Source of the DNA: Firmicutes bacterium UBA2116
GTDB lineage: Bacteria > Bacillota > Clostridia > Tissierellales > Sedimentibacteraceae
DNA: 64,000 bases
Direction: 5' to 3'
Assembly: GCA_002331025.1 (NCBI GenBank)
Contig: DCYG01000007.1
Coordinates: forward strand, 1 to 64,000
The notes beneath the pieces are model-generated. The model saw only the letters and a list, made by a program, of their open reading frames with translations. It had not been told where the DNA came from and ran no database searches. Positions within the stretch are counted from its first letter, which is position 1. Every line of letters begins with the position of its first letter. The position numbers and the translations under genes are program-made. Below, in pieces: positions 25,580 through 33,977 of the stretch.

Positions 25580-26374
25580 ATGAAGCAAATAGATTTATCA
25601 AGTAAGGTCGCAATTGTAACAGGCGGTGCAGGTGATATTGGTGCAGGTATAGCAACATGCCTTGCTGAAAGTGGTGCAAATGTCGCAGTTGTTGATTTGA
25701 ATTTGGAATTAGCCACTATAAAAGCACAAGAATTAACTAATAAATATGGAGTTGTTTCTAAAGCTTATGAATTAGATATATCATCAGAAAAAGATGTGGA
25801 TGATGTATTTGCATTGATTAATAATGACTTTAAACAAATTGACATTTTAGTTAATTGTGCTGGATATGGAAAAGAAGGTAAAAATTATTATGAAACACCC
25901 ATGAAGATTGCTCGTAAAACAATAGATATAAATCTACATGGAACTGGCATGTGTATTAAAGAAGCACTTAAATATATGTTGCCAAGAAATTCAGGTAATA
26001 TAATAAATATCGCTTCTATAGCAGGAAGAATTGGAACAGCCGGTTCAGCAAACTATTCTATATCAAAAGCTGCAATAATAGCAATGACACAATCAATTGC
26101 TAGAGCTCATGCAAAAGAGGGTGTTAGAGTAAATGCAGTTTGCCCGGGATATTTGCTAACAAATATGTGGAAGCAAGGGGTAGAAAAGTATAGCAAAATA
26201 TTAAATAAAACACCTGAAGAAACATGGAAAATGTTAGCATTGGATAATATAGCAATGGGTAAAGCTCAAGATGTGTATGATATAGGTAATGCAGTTTGTT
26301 TTTTGGTTTCAGATTTAGCGAAAAATATAACAGGTCAAAGTTTAAATGTATGTGGTGGCTCGCGATTTAATTAA
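25580..26374 (+). CDS. Short-chain dehydrogenase/reductase
   Basis: A 264-aa classical SDR. It has the Rossmann motif VTGGAGDIGAG (residues about 10-20), NCAGYG, and the catalytic YSISK with its Ser about 13 residues earlier (IINIASIAGRIG). It oxidises or reduces a hydroxyl/keto group with NAD(H); the VDLN acidic residue after the second strand favours NAD. In this operon it is a candidate for making the alpha-hydroxy ketone or diketone that the next gene's lyase would cut. AGGAG precedes the ATG 18 nt after the MFS gene. Confidence 0.88.
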   Translation: MKQIDLSSKVAIVTGGAGDIGAGIATCLAESGANVAVVDLNLELATIKAQELTNKYGVVSKAYELDISSEKDVDDVFALINNDFKQIDILVNCAGYGKEGKNYYETPMKIARKTIDINLHGTGMCIKEALKYMLPRNSGNIINIASIAGRIGTAGSANYSISKAAIIAMTQSIARAHAKEGVRVNAVCPGYLLTNMWKQGVEKYSKILNKTPEETWKMLALDNIAMGKAQDVYDIGNAVCFLVSDLAKNITGQSLNVCGGSRFN

Positions 26375-26391
26375 GGAGGAAAGGAAAGATA

Positions 26392-28080
26392 ATGGCTAAA
26401 GTAAATGGCGGACAATTGTTCGCAAAAGCATTAAAAAAAGAAGGTGTAGAATGTGTATTTACACTATCAGGTGGGCACATCATGCCTATACTTTATGGTT
26501 GTAGAGAAGAAGGAATAGAAATAATAGATGTAAGGCATGAGTGTGCTGGTGGTTATGGTGCAGATGCATATGCAAAAGTAACAGGAAAACCAGGTGTGTT
26601 AATAACAACAGCAGGACCAGGAGTAACAAATGCTACAACAGCTATGGCAGAATCATTTGAAACAGGTATTCCCGTTATTCATATTGGTGGAGGTTCTCCT
26701 CTTATAGAAAATGAAACTGGACCACTTCAAAATGTTGCAAGTTTTGAATGTATGAGTGCATTTTGTAAATGGTCACGTAAGATATTCCATGCCAACAGAG
26801 TACCTGAATATGTTTCAATGGCATTTAGAAATGCTCTTGATGGTACACCGGGACCAGTCTATCTTGAAATCCCTGCTGATATATTGCATGGCTCATATGA
26901 AGAAGAAACGATTTATTGGCCAAGAGATTATAGAGCAACAGTGCATGGCTTCGGTGCAGCTGATCTGATTGAAAAAGCAGCTGAAGCACTTATTGCAGCT
27001 AAAAAACCTGCAATGATTATTGGTGAAGCAGCTAGATTTTCTGCAGAATATGCCAAAGAAGTTGAAGAATTGGCGAACTATTTAAAAATTCCAACATTTG
27101 TAATGATAACATCCAGAGGTTTGTTTGCTGATGAAAGTAAGAATGAATTATTTACAATAGGAGATGGCGGAATGGCTGCTGCCGATGTAGTGTTGGAGTT
27201 TGGCGTAGATCACAGCTATAAAATTGGAAAAGGTAGAGCTCCAAGAATAAATGGCAGTGCATATCGTATAATGGTTCATCCTGATGGGAAAAAGGTTGGG
27301 TATAATGCACCGGCTGATGTTGCGATTATCGCAGGAGCAAGTGCAGCTGCAAAACAGATTTTAGATATTATAAAAACTAAAAAATCACCTGTTACTGATA
27401 CTGCATGGGTGGAAGAAGCTAAAGCGATTACATTAAAAATGAAAGCTCCTTATATAGAGGCAGCAAAATCTGAAATAACTCCAATACATCCCGGTAGAAT
27501 TGCTGCTGAAGTTGCAAAGTTTGTCAATGAAGAAGCTCAGGATTGGCATATAATATGTGATGGAGGAGATGCAGCAAGTTGGATGGATGCAAATTCAGTT
27601 GCAAGATATCCAGGACAAGTTATTAGGTATGGTCCTTTAGGAACAATAGGAGTAGGCCCTGGTTTTTCAGTGGGAGCATGGGCAGGTGACAGAAAACCTG
27701 TATTATATTACACCGGAGATGGTAGCTTTGGTTTCTATTCAATGGAATTTGATTCATTTGTAAGACATGGAATTCCTGTAGTGTGTGTAATCAGCAATGA
27801 TTCAGCATGGGGAATGATAAAACTTTCGGAGCAAGCCAAAAGAGAAGAATATATAAAAGAACATGGACATTGTGCTACAACATTAGCTGAAATGAGAGCA
27901 TACGAAAAAATGCCAGAGATATGGGGTGGAGTTGGTGTTAAAGTTACAAAAATTGAAGATATAATTCCTGCTATACGTAAAGTTAGAGATTCTGGCTTAC
28001 CGGGAATTGTAAATATTCAATGCGACCAAAAAGAGATGTCTCCTCCAACTGCAGCTTTTGCAGGGGGTAAGAAAAAATAA
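26392..28080 (+). CDS. ThDP-dependent lyase/synthase (2-hydroxyacyl lyase or benzaldehyde-lyase-like)
   Basis: A 562-aa protein of the acetolactate synthase superfamily. The cofactor-activating Glu50 sits in IIDVRHECAGGYGADAYAK, and GPGVTNATTA follows. The C-terminal ThDP/Mg site is TGDGSFGFYSMEFDSF with the Asn about 26 residues later (VVCVISNDSAWGM). GTIGVGPGFSVGA resembles 2-hydroxyacyl-CoA lyase, oxalyl-CoA decarboxylase and benzaldehyde lyase more than true acetolactate synthase, and no small regulatory subunit gene is nearby. It would cleave or make a C-C bond next to a carbonyl. It is the hub of the island: its product aldehyde would feed the CoA-acylating dehydrogenase and the AOR. 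Confidence 0.85.
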   Translation: MAKVNGGQLFAKALKKEGVECVFTLSGGHIMPILYGCREEGIEIIDVRHECAGGYGADAYAKVTGKPGVLITTAGPGVTNATTAMAESFETGIPVIHIGGGSPLIENETGPLQNVASFECMSAFCKWSRKIFHANRVPEYVSMAFRNALDGTPGPVYLEIPADILHGSYEEETIYWPRDYRATVHGFGAADLIEKAAEALIAAKKPAMIIGEAARFSAEYAKEVEELANYLKIPTFVMITSRGLFADESKNELFTIGDGGMAAADVVLEFGVDHSYKIGKGRAPRINGSAYRIMVHPDGKKVGYNAPADVAIIAGASAAAKQILDIIKTKKSPVTDTAWVEEAKAITLKMKAPYIEAAKSEITPIHPGRIAAEVAKFVNEEAQDWHIICDGGDAASWMDANSVARYPGQVIRYGPLGTIGVGPGFSVGAWAGDRKPVLYYTGDGSFGFYSMEFDSFVRHGIPVVCVISNDSAWGMIKLSEQAKREEYIKEHGHCATTLAEMRAYEKMPEIWGGVGVKVTKIEDIIPAIRKVRDSGLPGIVNIQCDQKEMSPPTAAFAGGKKK

Positions 28081-28116
28081 AAATCCGTATTGATTATATA
28101 ATTAGGAGGATTAATA

Positions 28117-29079
28117 ATGAAAGCGTGCGTATTAGAGGCAGTAAATAAGTTAGTAGTAAAAGATTTTGAAATGCCAAAATTGGTATATGATGATGATATA
28201 ATAATAAAGGTAAGTAAGGTTGGTATATGTGGTTCAGATGTTCATATGTGGAGCAATGAAAAAAAGATAGGACTTGTTATGGGTCATGAATTTTGTGGAA
28301 CAGTTTTTGACCCGGGCAAAAGTGATTTTAAGGTTGGTGAAAGAGTTGTTGTTATTCCAAAAGGACCAAGGGGATATAACTCTACGCCGGGAGTTGTGGC
28401 TCAAGGTGCATATGCAGAATATTTTTGTGCATCTTCACAGTACGTAAGAAAGTTACCAGATTCCATAAGCGATGATGCAGCAAATATGATAGAACCAACA
28501 GCTATTGCATATAATGCTATATTAAAAGCAAATATTCAATATGGTGATAAAGTGTTGGTTACAGGAGCAGGTATCATTGGTCATTTATGCGCCGAATGGG
28601 CAAAGGTTATGGGTGCAACATACATCGCTATGACAGAAGTAAATGATAAGCGAATATTAAAAGCAAGAGAAGTTGGAATTGCAGATGAAGTATTTGATGC
28701 AAGAATCCCTGAAATTTCACAGCAATTAAAAGATGCTACAAATGGTGGATTTGATAAAGTTATAGAATGCACTGCTATTCCTGCATCTGTTAATATGAGC
28801 TTGGAAGTTATTAAGGAAATGGGAACTCTAATGTTTGTAGGAGTTTCTTATAAACAAGTACCAATTGATGCACTAAAACTTATAATGAAAAACATTACTA
28901 TGATAGGTACATTTGGATCATCAGTTGTATTTGATAAAGCTATCGAGTTGCTGGCTGAACAACCATTTAAAGTTGAAAAGTACATTACAAAGCATATAGA
29001 TCTTGATGAAATTCAGGAATGCTTTGAAGAACTTCATAGCGGAACGAGCGACCAAATTAAAATAGTTATAACGCCATAA
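28117..29079 (+). CDS. Zinc-type medium-chain alcohol dehydrogenase lacking the structural zinc loop
   Basis: A 320-aa protein of the sorbitol/threonine dehydrogenase-like MDR group. Catalytic zinc ligands are visible: KVGICGSDVHMW with Cys (about residue 37) and GHEFCGTVFDPG with His-Glu. The four-Cys lobe for the structural zinc is absent; the segment there reads PKGPRGYNSTPG. The Rossmann region is VLVTGAGIIGHLCAEW. At 320 aa it is 20-30 shorter than usual, which the missing lobe explains. Likely oxidises a secondary alcohol. AGGAGG precedes the start, 36 nt after the lyase, and a terminator follows. Confidence 0.85.
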   Translation: MKACVLEAVNKLVVKDFEMPKLVYDDDIIIKVSKVGICGSDVHMWSNEKKIGLVMGHEFCGTVFDPGKSDFKVGERVVVIPKGPRGYNSTPGVVAQGAYAEYFCASSQYVRKLPDSISDDAANMIEPTAIAYNAILKANIQYGDKVLVTGAGIIGHLCAEWAKVMGATYIAMTEVNDKRILKAREVGIADEVFDARIPEISQQLKDATNGGFDKVIECTAIPASVNMSLEVIKEMGTLMFVGVSYKQVPIDALKLIMKNITMIGTFGSSVVFDKAIELLAEQPFKVEKYITKHIDLDEIQECFEELHSGTSDQIKIVITP

Positions 29080-29100
29080 AGACATTTATGTATTATATAA

Positions 29101-29168
29101 AAAGAAATGCATAATACTCTGAAGACAATTTAGTCATATAAATCAAAGTATTATGCGTTCTTTTTTAA
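29101..29168 (+). terminator. Terminator of the right operon
   Basis: GCATAATACT (29109-29118) pairs with AGTATTATGC (29147-29156), the outer AAAGAA pairs with TTCTTT, and six T follow. Confidence 0.8.
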
Positions 29169-29196
29169 CAAGAATTTACAATATAATAAAAAAGTA

Positions 29197-29256
29197 TTGC
29201 ATTTTATGTTAAAATTGATATATAATTAACTTAATGTAGTATGTAATACATTATTG
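29197..29256 (+). promoter_or_regulatory. Promoter of the FadR-type regulator with operator 2
   Basis: TTGCAT (29197-29202) and TATAAT (29221-29226) with an 18-nt spacer predict a start near 29233. ATGTAGTATGTAATACAT (29234-29251), continuing TATTG, covers it. That arrangement fits autorepression by the adjacent GntR-family protein. Confidence 0.6.
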
Positions 29257-29297
29257 AAATTTATTCTAAAATAGACAAAATATAAAGTGGTGAAGAA

Positions 29298-30014
29298 ATG
29301 GCAATGGAAAAAATGTTAGTACCAATAAAAAAAGGATCAGTTTCCCAATTAATAATAGATAGAATAACTGATGCTTTAATATCAGGTGAATTAAAACCAG
29401 GAAGTAAAATACCAACAGAAATAGAGTTCAGTGAAAGCTTAGGAGTAGGAAGGAATTCTGTAAGAGAAGCTACAAAAATATTAGAATCTTTTGGTGTTTT
29501 AGAAGTTAAGCAATCAGAAGGAACTTTTATTGCAAAAGAATTTAGTCAGAAAATGCTTGACCCCATGGTTTATGGCGTTATTATGCAAAATGGAGATATG
29601 AGCGAGCTGTTAGAATTTAAATTATCAAATCTACGTGCAGTACTGTATATGGCAGTTTCTAAAGCAACAGAGAAAGATATTGATGTTCTTCAAAAATGTT
29701 ATGATAATTTATGCGAAACAATAAAAAAACATCCTAATGATGAAACAGCCATTTACGAAGCTAATAGAGATTTCCACGATACATTAGCTAAAGTTAGCGA
29801 AAATAGGTATATGTATCAGATTAATACTGTTATTATGAAAATCTCTAAATATTCTCGAATGGGTGGTATTAAATCTGCAATTAAAGAAGGCAATGTTGAT
29901 GAGATTGCAATTGTGTGCAAATCTTTGTTGGACTTAGTTAAGACACGTGATGTGGAAAATATTATTCCGGTATTAGATAAAATATTTGAATATTGGAAGC
30001 ATTTATTATTATAA
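29298..30014 (+). CDS. FadR-subfamily GntR transcriptional regulator
   Basis: A 238-aa regulator. The N-terminal winged helix is clear (ITDALISGELKPGSKIPTEIEFSESLGVGRNSVREATKIL, residues about 24-62), and the C-terminal FCD domain carries the metal ligands in EANRDFHDTLAKVSEN and further His/Arg residues. FadR-subfamily proteins usually repress catabolic genes until a small carboxylate or sugar acid binds the metal-containing pocket. Three near-identical operators lie at its own promoter, before the acylate kinase operon and before the next MFS gene, so it is the likely repressor of these. A hairpin terminator follows. Confidence 0.9.
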   Translation: MAMEKMLVPIKKGSVSQLIIDRITDALISGELKPGSKIPTEIEFSESLGVGRNSVREATKILESFGVLEVKQSEGTFIAKEFSQKMLDPMVYGVIMQNGDMSELLEFKLSNLRAVLYMAVSKATEKDIDVLQKCYDNLCETIKKHPNDETAIYEANRDFHDTLAKVSENRYMYQINTVIMKISKYSRMGGIKSAIKEGNVDEIAIVCKSLLDLVKTRDVENIIPVLDKIFEYWKHLLL

Positions 30015-30033
30015 TAGTGTATTAATTATTTAT

Positions 30034-30077
30034 AAAAAAATCTCTGAACATATAAATATGATTAGAGATTTTTTTAG
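30034..30077. terminator. Bidirectional terminator after the FadR-type regulator
   Basis: AAAAAAATCTCT (30034-30045) pairs with AGAGATTTTTTT (30064-30075) across an 18-nt loop. Confidence 0.7.
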
Positions 30078-30111
30078 TTAGGATGCAAATAAATGTTGCA
30101 ATAAAAATAAT

Positions 30112-30160
30112 TTGATGTTAGTATTAGCACTGTGTAGGATGTAGTATATTATACATAGAA
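30112..30160 (+). promoter_or_regulatory. Promoter of the second MFS gene with operator 3
   Basis: TTGATG (30112-30117) and TAGGAT (30135-30140) with a 17-nt spacer. ATGTAGTATATTATACAT (30139-30156) overlaps the -10 edge and start. It shares ATGTAGTAT and TACAT with operators 1 and 2. Confidence 0.55.
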
Positions 30161-30224
30161 CAAACTTATATATTAGCTATTAGCTACCACTAAAAAGTAA
30201 TTTCGTAAAGAAAGGAATAAATAT

Positions 30225-31478
30225 ATGAAGAATAAATACGATAAAATTGGAGTTGGAGTTGCTGTTGGATGTTTTATAATTATGTTTATACATCTTGGTA
30301 CGCTTGGTACGGCAGGTCTTTTTATACCACAGTTAATTAAAACTTTAAATGTACCAGTTAGCCAGGTTTCACTAAATGTAACATTTTGCTCATTAACAGG
30401 TTTTGTTTTTAGTTTAATGGTTGGTAAGCTTAGAAATAAGGTTTCAATAAAAATGATGATACTTATAGGTTCTGTTGCAGGTATTATGCATTACTTGATA
30501 TCTGCAATGTCAAATGGAATATTTCTTATATATTTAGGTAGTATTTTTGGAGGTGTAAAGTTTGGTTTTGGTACACATGCATGTAATGCAGCTATAATAT
30601 CTCAGTGGTTTAATGATAAAAAAGCAACTGTTATTGGAGTCGTTTTTAGCGGTGCTGCATTTGGTAGTGCAATTATGATGTATATTTCAGGAATACTTAT
30701 TGAAAGTGTAGGTTGGCGTTCTACGTATTTGGTTTTTGCAGCATTACATCTGTTTATAGCGATTCCAGTTAACTTGTTTGTTCTCAAAGAGATTAAGATA
30801 TTGAGAAAAAATATAGTTAATAATAATTATAGTAATTCTACTAAATCTTCGAATTTTGAGGTTTATGATGTAGTGACGATGAAAGAAGTATATAGAAATA
30901 CAGCATATTGGATGTTGCTCATAAGTATGATGCTATGTGGTACTTTGATAGTTGGATTTAAAACATTTGTACCTTCATACTGGCAATTTTATGGTCTGTC
31001 TGCACTAACATCTTCTAAGTACATAAGTATATTTATGGTGATTGCAACAATATCAACAATGGTTTCAGGGAATATAGCGGATAAATACGGAAACAAAGCT
31101 TATATTATTTATTTATATTCTTCATTTTTGATTGGAATGATATTTGTATTATTATTTTCTAATAAACTCGGTGTAATGTATATTATGATTCCTGTAATAT
31201 TTGTGGCTGTTTCATATCCCCTATATGGTTCAATTCCAGCTACAGTAGTTACAGAATCCTTCGGAGCAAAATATTATGATAAAGTATGTGGAGATCTGAT
31301 GGCAGCATTTTTTATAGGTCAGTCAATTGCATCACCAATAATTGGCGGTTTACGCGATATTACAGGAACATATTCTTCAGGTTTTAAGATGATAACTGTT
31401 TTCGGATTAACTTCTTTCTTATTATTACTAATTGCTATTAAAAAGTCAGATGTAGGAATAGAAAGTAGTTGTATTTAA
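30225..31478 (+). CDS. MFS transporter (second carrier of the island)
   Basis: A 417-aa membrane protein with 12 predicted helices. It has motif A-like VGKLRNKVSIKMM after helix 2 and GSAIMMYISGILIESVGWRSTY around helix 5, which is typical of monocarboxylate/oxalate-formate type MFS proteins. The central loop (residues about 195-220) is Asn/Ser-rich and charged. It is controlled by its own promoter with the shared operator, so it is co-regulated with the acylate kinase operon. The substrate is unknown; a carboxylate is a reasonable guess given the FadR-type regulator. Confidence 0.85.
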   Translation: MKNKYDKIGVGVAVGCFIIMFIHLGTLGTAGLFIPQLIKTLNVPVSQVSLNVTFCSLTGFVFSLMVGKLRNKVSIKMMILIGSVAGIMHYLISAMSNGIFLIYLGSIFGGVKFGFGTHACNAAIISQWFNDKKATVIGVVFSGAAFGSAIMMYISGILIESVGWRSTYLVFAALHLFIAIPVNLFVLKEIKILRKNIVNNNYSNSTKSSNFEVYDVVTMKEVYRNTAYWMLLISMMLCGTLIVGFKTFVPSYWQFYGLSALTSSKYISIFMVIATISTMVSGNIADKYGNKAYIIYLYSSFLIGMIFVLLFSNKLGVMYIMIPVIFVAVSYPLYGSIPATVVTESFGAKYYDKVCGDLMAAFFIGQSIASPIIGGLRDITGTYSSGFKMITVFGLTSFLLLLIAIKKSDVGIESSCI

Positions 31479-31519
31479 TCAGAAATAAACATTGACATAA
31501 AAAGTGCATAATTAAGTAA

Positions 31520-32104
31520 TATTGTTTACATAGAATTAACTCACTTTACGCGGGAAATAACGATGATATTATTTATACTTTGGAGGCGAACCAAAACTAT
31601 AGGATTGGCATAACAGCCTTTCACTATCTGATGGACGAGGACGGAGAGAACGACAGCTTCCCTGCGGAAAGTGCGGAGGTGCAGAGCAGCGAGAAATATT
31701 TACCTAAAGTGAGTTTCCCTGAGCTATTTTATACACCGCAGCCCGTCAAGGATGGCAAAAATGGTATGAAGATTTTTAATATCAAAGGCAAGACGGAAAT
31801 CACCGTCGAATCTGATGTGAAAGCAAAAATTGTCGTGACGCGTATGGATATTGATAAGGGGGTGCACGGAGCTGTGTTGGCACAGTCGATTGGTATGAAC
31901 AGTGACATACTTGTCTTTTACACACCTGAGGATTTTGACGGTGTGCTAAATTTGAAGGTTACCGCGACAGATGTCGAGGGAGACGTTACGGTGGATTATC
32001 TGGGTTTAAGACTTGACAATGTGTCGCTGTTGATTACACTGGACAGCGATTCCTTCCGCGCGGACTGTAATACCGGTACCTTCAGCGCTACGTGTGTTCG
32101 ATGA
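31520..32104 (+). pseudogene. 3' remnant of an unrecognised gene
   Basis: An open frame runs from an upstream TAA (31517) to TGA at 32102-32104 with no plausible start or ribosome binding site at its head. Protein-like sequence begins by about 31535 (NSLYAGNNDDIIYTLEANQ) and stays coherent to the end (GVLNLKVTATDVEGDVTVD). A TTG at 31580 would give 174 aa, but the reading appears coding before it, so this looks like the C-terminal part of a larger protein cut at its 5' end. GC content and codon choice (many GCG, GTG, GAC, CGC) are clearly different from both flanks. I do not recognise the family; beta-rich, Asp-rich stretches could suit a surface or secreted protein. Confidence 0.5.
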
Positions 32105-32210
32105 GTTAACATAGTACCGGATTGGAATAAAATTAGACTTCCGGTGCTTACAGCCGTTAAAACGAGGGTGAGTTGATGTCTTTTATCTTTTATCGTTAAG
32201 ATTATTAGAA

Positions 32211-33585
32211 TTTAAGTTTCCGCAAAAAGCAAACAAAAAGATAAAAGAGAAATAAAAAAGAGAATTCACAAATAAAAATAAAAGAAGAATACTGGTAAAA
32301 GTAAAAAAAGACACACTTAAATAAGCCAAAGAGTAAAAGAGGCTTAAGTAGAAATATTAAGTTTCATAAGTTAACAGACAAGATTAATACAAAGTTGACG
32401 ATATTTGGGTCGAGGTTTAGGTTTAAACCATAATCTCACACCTTCCTTAGCATATGAAAGAATGCCGTAGATGCCCTTAGCTAACCGATAATAGAAGAAA
32501 CGACCCTTTTCTTTGATAGGATTTGCTTTTTTAATAATAGAAGATTTAAGTGTGCTGGTATCTGATTTCAAGGAAATTAAAGATAGAAAAGCCATGCAAA
32601 CAGTAATGTAGAAATTAAGAGAGTTGATAGCATTAAGCTTTCTCACACGAAAATTTTCAAACTGAAATACCTGTTTTTTAGCACGGAAATATTCCTCAAT
32701 ACGCCACCGAGAGAAATAAAGTCTTGCGATACGAACGACATCCTCCTTAGATTTAAGAGGCTTGTTTGTTGCAAGCATCATTGGATTGTCAGAGAGACCA
32801 TAAACAAGAACAGGGTATATATCTTTTTTGGAAGCAGTAATTTGTACTTTAACATGGGATAAATAAGCATCCTGCTCTAATTCATCTAATTTAAGAAACA
32901 TTTTGTTATTATCATAACCTCTGTCCATGACGAATGTTGCTTTGCCAAACAAGTCTTTACCTCGTTTCATAGCTTCAAATGTAAAAGTGTTGGCAGAAGT
33001 ATAATTTGTCTGTGATGAAGAATGAATTTTAGAATAAATACTGACAGGCTTTTAGAACCATCACGAACAATACCAATATCTTCAAACTTAATGACCATAT
33101 GGTTTAACAACATCACTGTCATCAATATGAATGACAGGATTATCAGGAATCCATTTGCGGACATTACGAAGATATGAAATTAAAGCTTTTTTAGGAATAC
33201 CATTATCAAGATGTAGGGTAAGTCTTTCAACAATATTGACCTTTTTCGAGTCCTCGTGGAGCTGATCTGAAATATCAGTTAAAACGCAACTGTTAGAAGC
33301 TAACATGCCATAAGTAATATCGGCAATGAACTTTCTATCCGGTTTAGGAAGCTCTTTAGAAATTTTATTTGAAAAATTTAAAATTTCTCGTTTCAAAGTG
33401 TAAGTATTTGTAGTAAAATTAGACATAAGGGCTCCCTTCCTTTTTGTTTAGTGAGTTATTTTTTGGTAATCTAATTTTACTACAAAACGGATAGAGATTC
33501 CTTACTTTTTTCACTTTTTTTCAAATCTTGTGATAAGTGAAACCATATTTTTATGGTCCTGTGGATTGTTTTGCGGAAACTTAAG
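32211..33585 (-). mobile_element. Decayed IS4-type insertion sequence
   Basis: Terminal inverted repeats of 17 bp match at both ends: TTTAAGTTTCCGCAAAA at 32211-32227 and its complement at 33569-33585, with one mismatch at the outermost base. The element is bounded by a 5-bp direct repeat TAGAA (32206-32210 and 33586-33590), the expected target-site duplication. It contains one transposase gene on the minus strand, broken. Total 1375 bp. It marks the right border of the catabolic island. Confidence 0.85.
32371..33426 (-). pseudogene. IS4-family transposase, broken
   Basis: Three pieces in different frames read as one transposase. The N-terminal piece ends at VIHIDDSDVVKPYGH, containing the first acidic DD site; one extra T then shifts the frame to KFEDIGIVRDGSKS. 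About 25 residues seem missing before VSIYSKIHSSSQTNYTSAN. The last piece holds FVMDRGYDNNKMF (second catalytic Asp) and the YREK-like RIEEYFRAKKQVFQFENFRVR. A further in-frame deletion of roughly 40 residues lies between KLDELEQD and AYLSHVKV, where intact relatives have a variable segment. It cannot encode an active enzyme. Deletion sizes are judged from family memory, not from an alignment. Confidence 0.8.
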
Positions 33586-33650
33586 TAGAATTATTTACAA
33601 ATCAGTTTAATAATAGTATAATTTAAATAATTTTGAAAAGGAGAAACAGG

Positions 33651-33965
33651 TTGTCGAGAGATATAGCAAATATTATTAAAATTACTGATGCAGCAAAGAG
33701 TTATTTACATAAGAAAAACAAATTAAATGTATGTATTGAATATCCGGAGTACAGGACCGGTAATGATTGTGCTTTTGTGCAGGTACCTGAGATATTTGCC
33801 AAAAAACCAAAAAAGGAAGAAGATTATAATATAATGTCTTCAGATGAAATTAATGTTTTTTTATCCAAGCTCATCAATTTGCCGGATAATGATGTTATAA
33901 TAGACGTAGCTTCCTTTTTAGGAATAAAAATATTAACGGTTTCAGGATTTAATTCAAAAGATTAA
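33651..33965 (+). CDS. Small CC/Se-motif-like (HesB-related) protein
   Basis: A 104-aa protein with a TTG start 7 nt after AAGGAG; an earlier in-frame TTG (33633) would overlap the binding site. It reads ITDAAKSYLHKKNKLNV at the start, VQVPEIFAKKPKKEEDYN in the middle and ASFLGIKILTVSGF at the end, which resembles the clostridial CC/Se motif family, relatives of HesB with Cys-Cys or Sec-Cys. Here only a single Cys (NDCAF) is found where the pair is expected, plus one in NVCIEY. Function unknown; redox or metal handling is possible. Co-directional with the dehydrogenase 12 nt downstream. Confidence 0.5.
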   Translation: MSRDIANIIKITDAAKSYLHKKNKLNVCIEYPEYRTGNDCAFVQVPEIFAKKPKKEEDYNIMSSDEINVFLSKLINLPDNDVIIDVASFLGIKILTVSGFNSKD

Positions 33966-33977
33966 GAGGTGATCAAT

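Noticed and set aside
26392..28080. ThDP enzyme as sulfoacetaldehyde acetyltransferase (Xsc), with the aldehyde dehydrogenase as a sulfoacetaldehyde enzyme
   Set aside because: No sulphite-handling, taurine or isethionate genes are nearby, and the lyase is more like the hydroxyacyl lyase group. Left as a possibility only.
32211..33585. The transposase as a functional gene using programmed frameshifting
   Set aside because: Besides the frameshift there are two apparent deletions, which frameshifting cannot repair.
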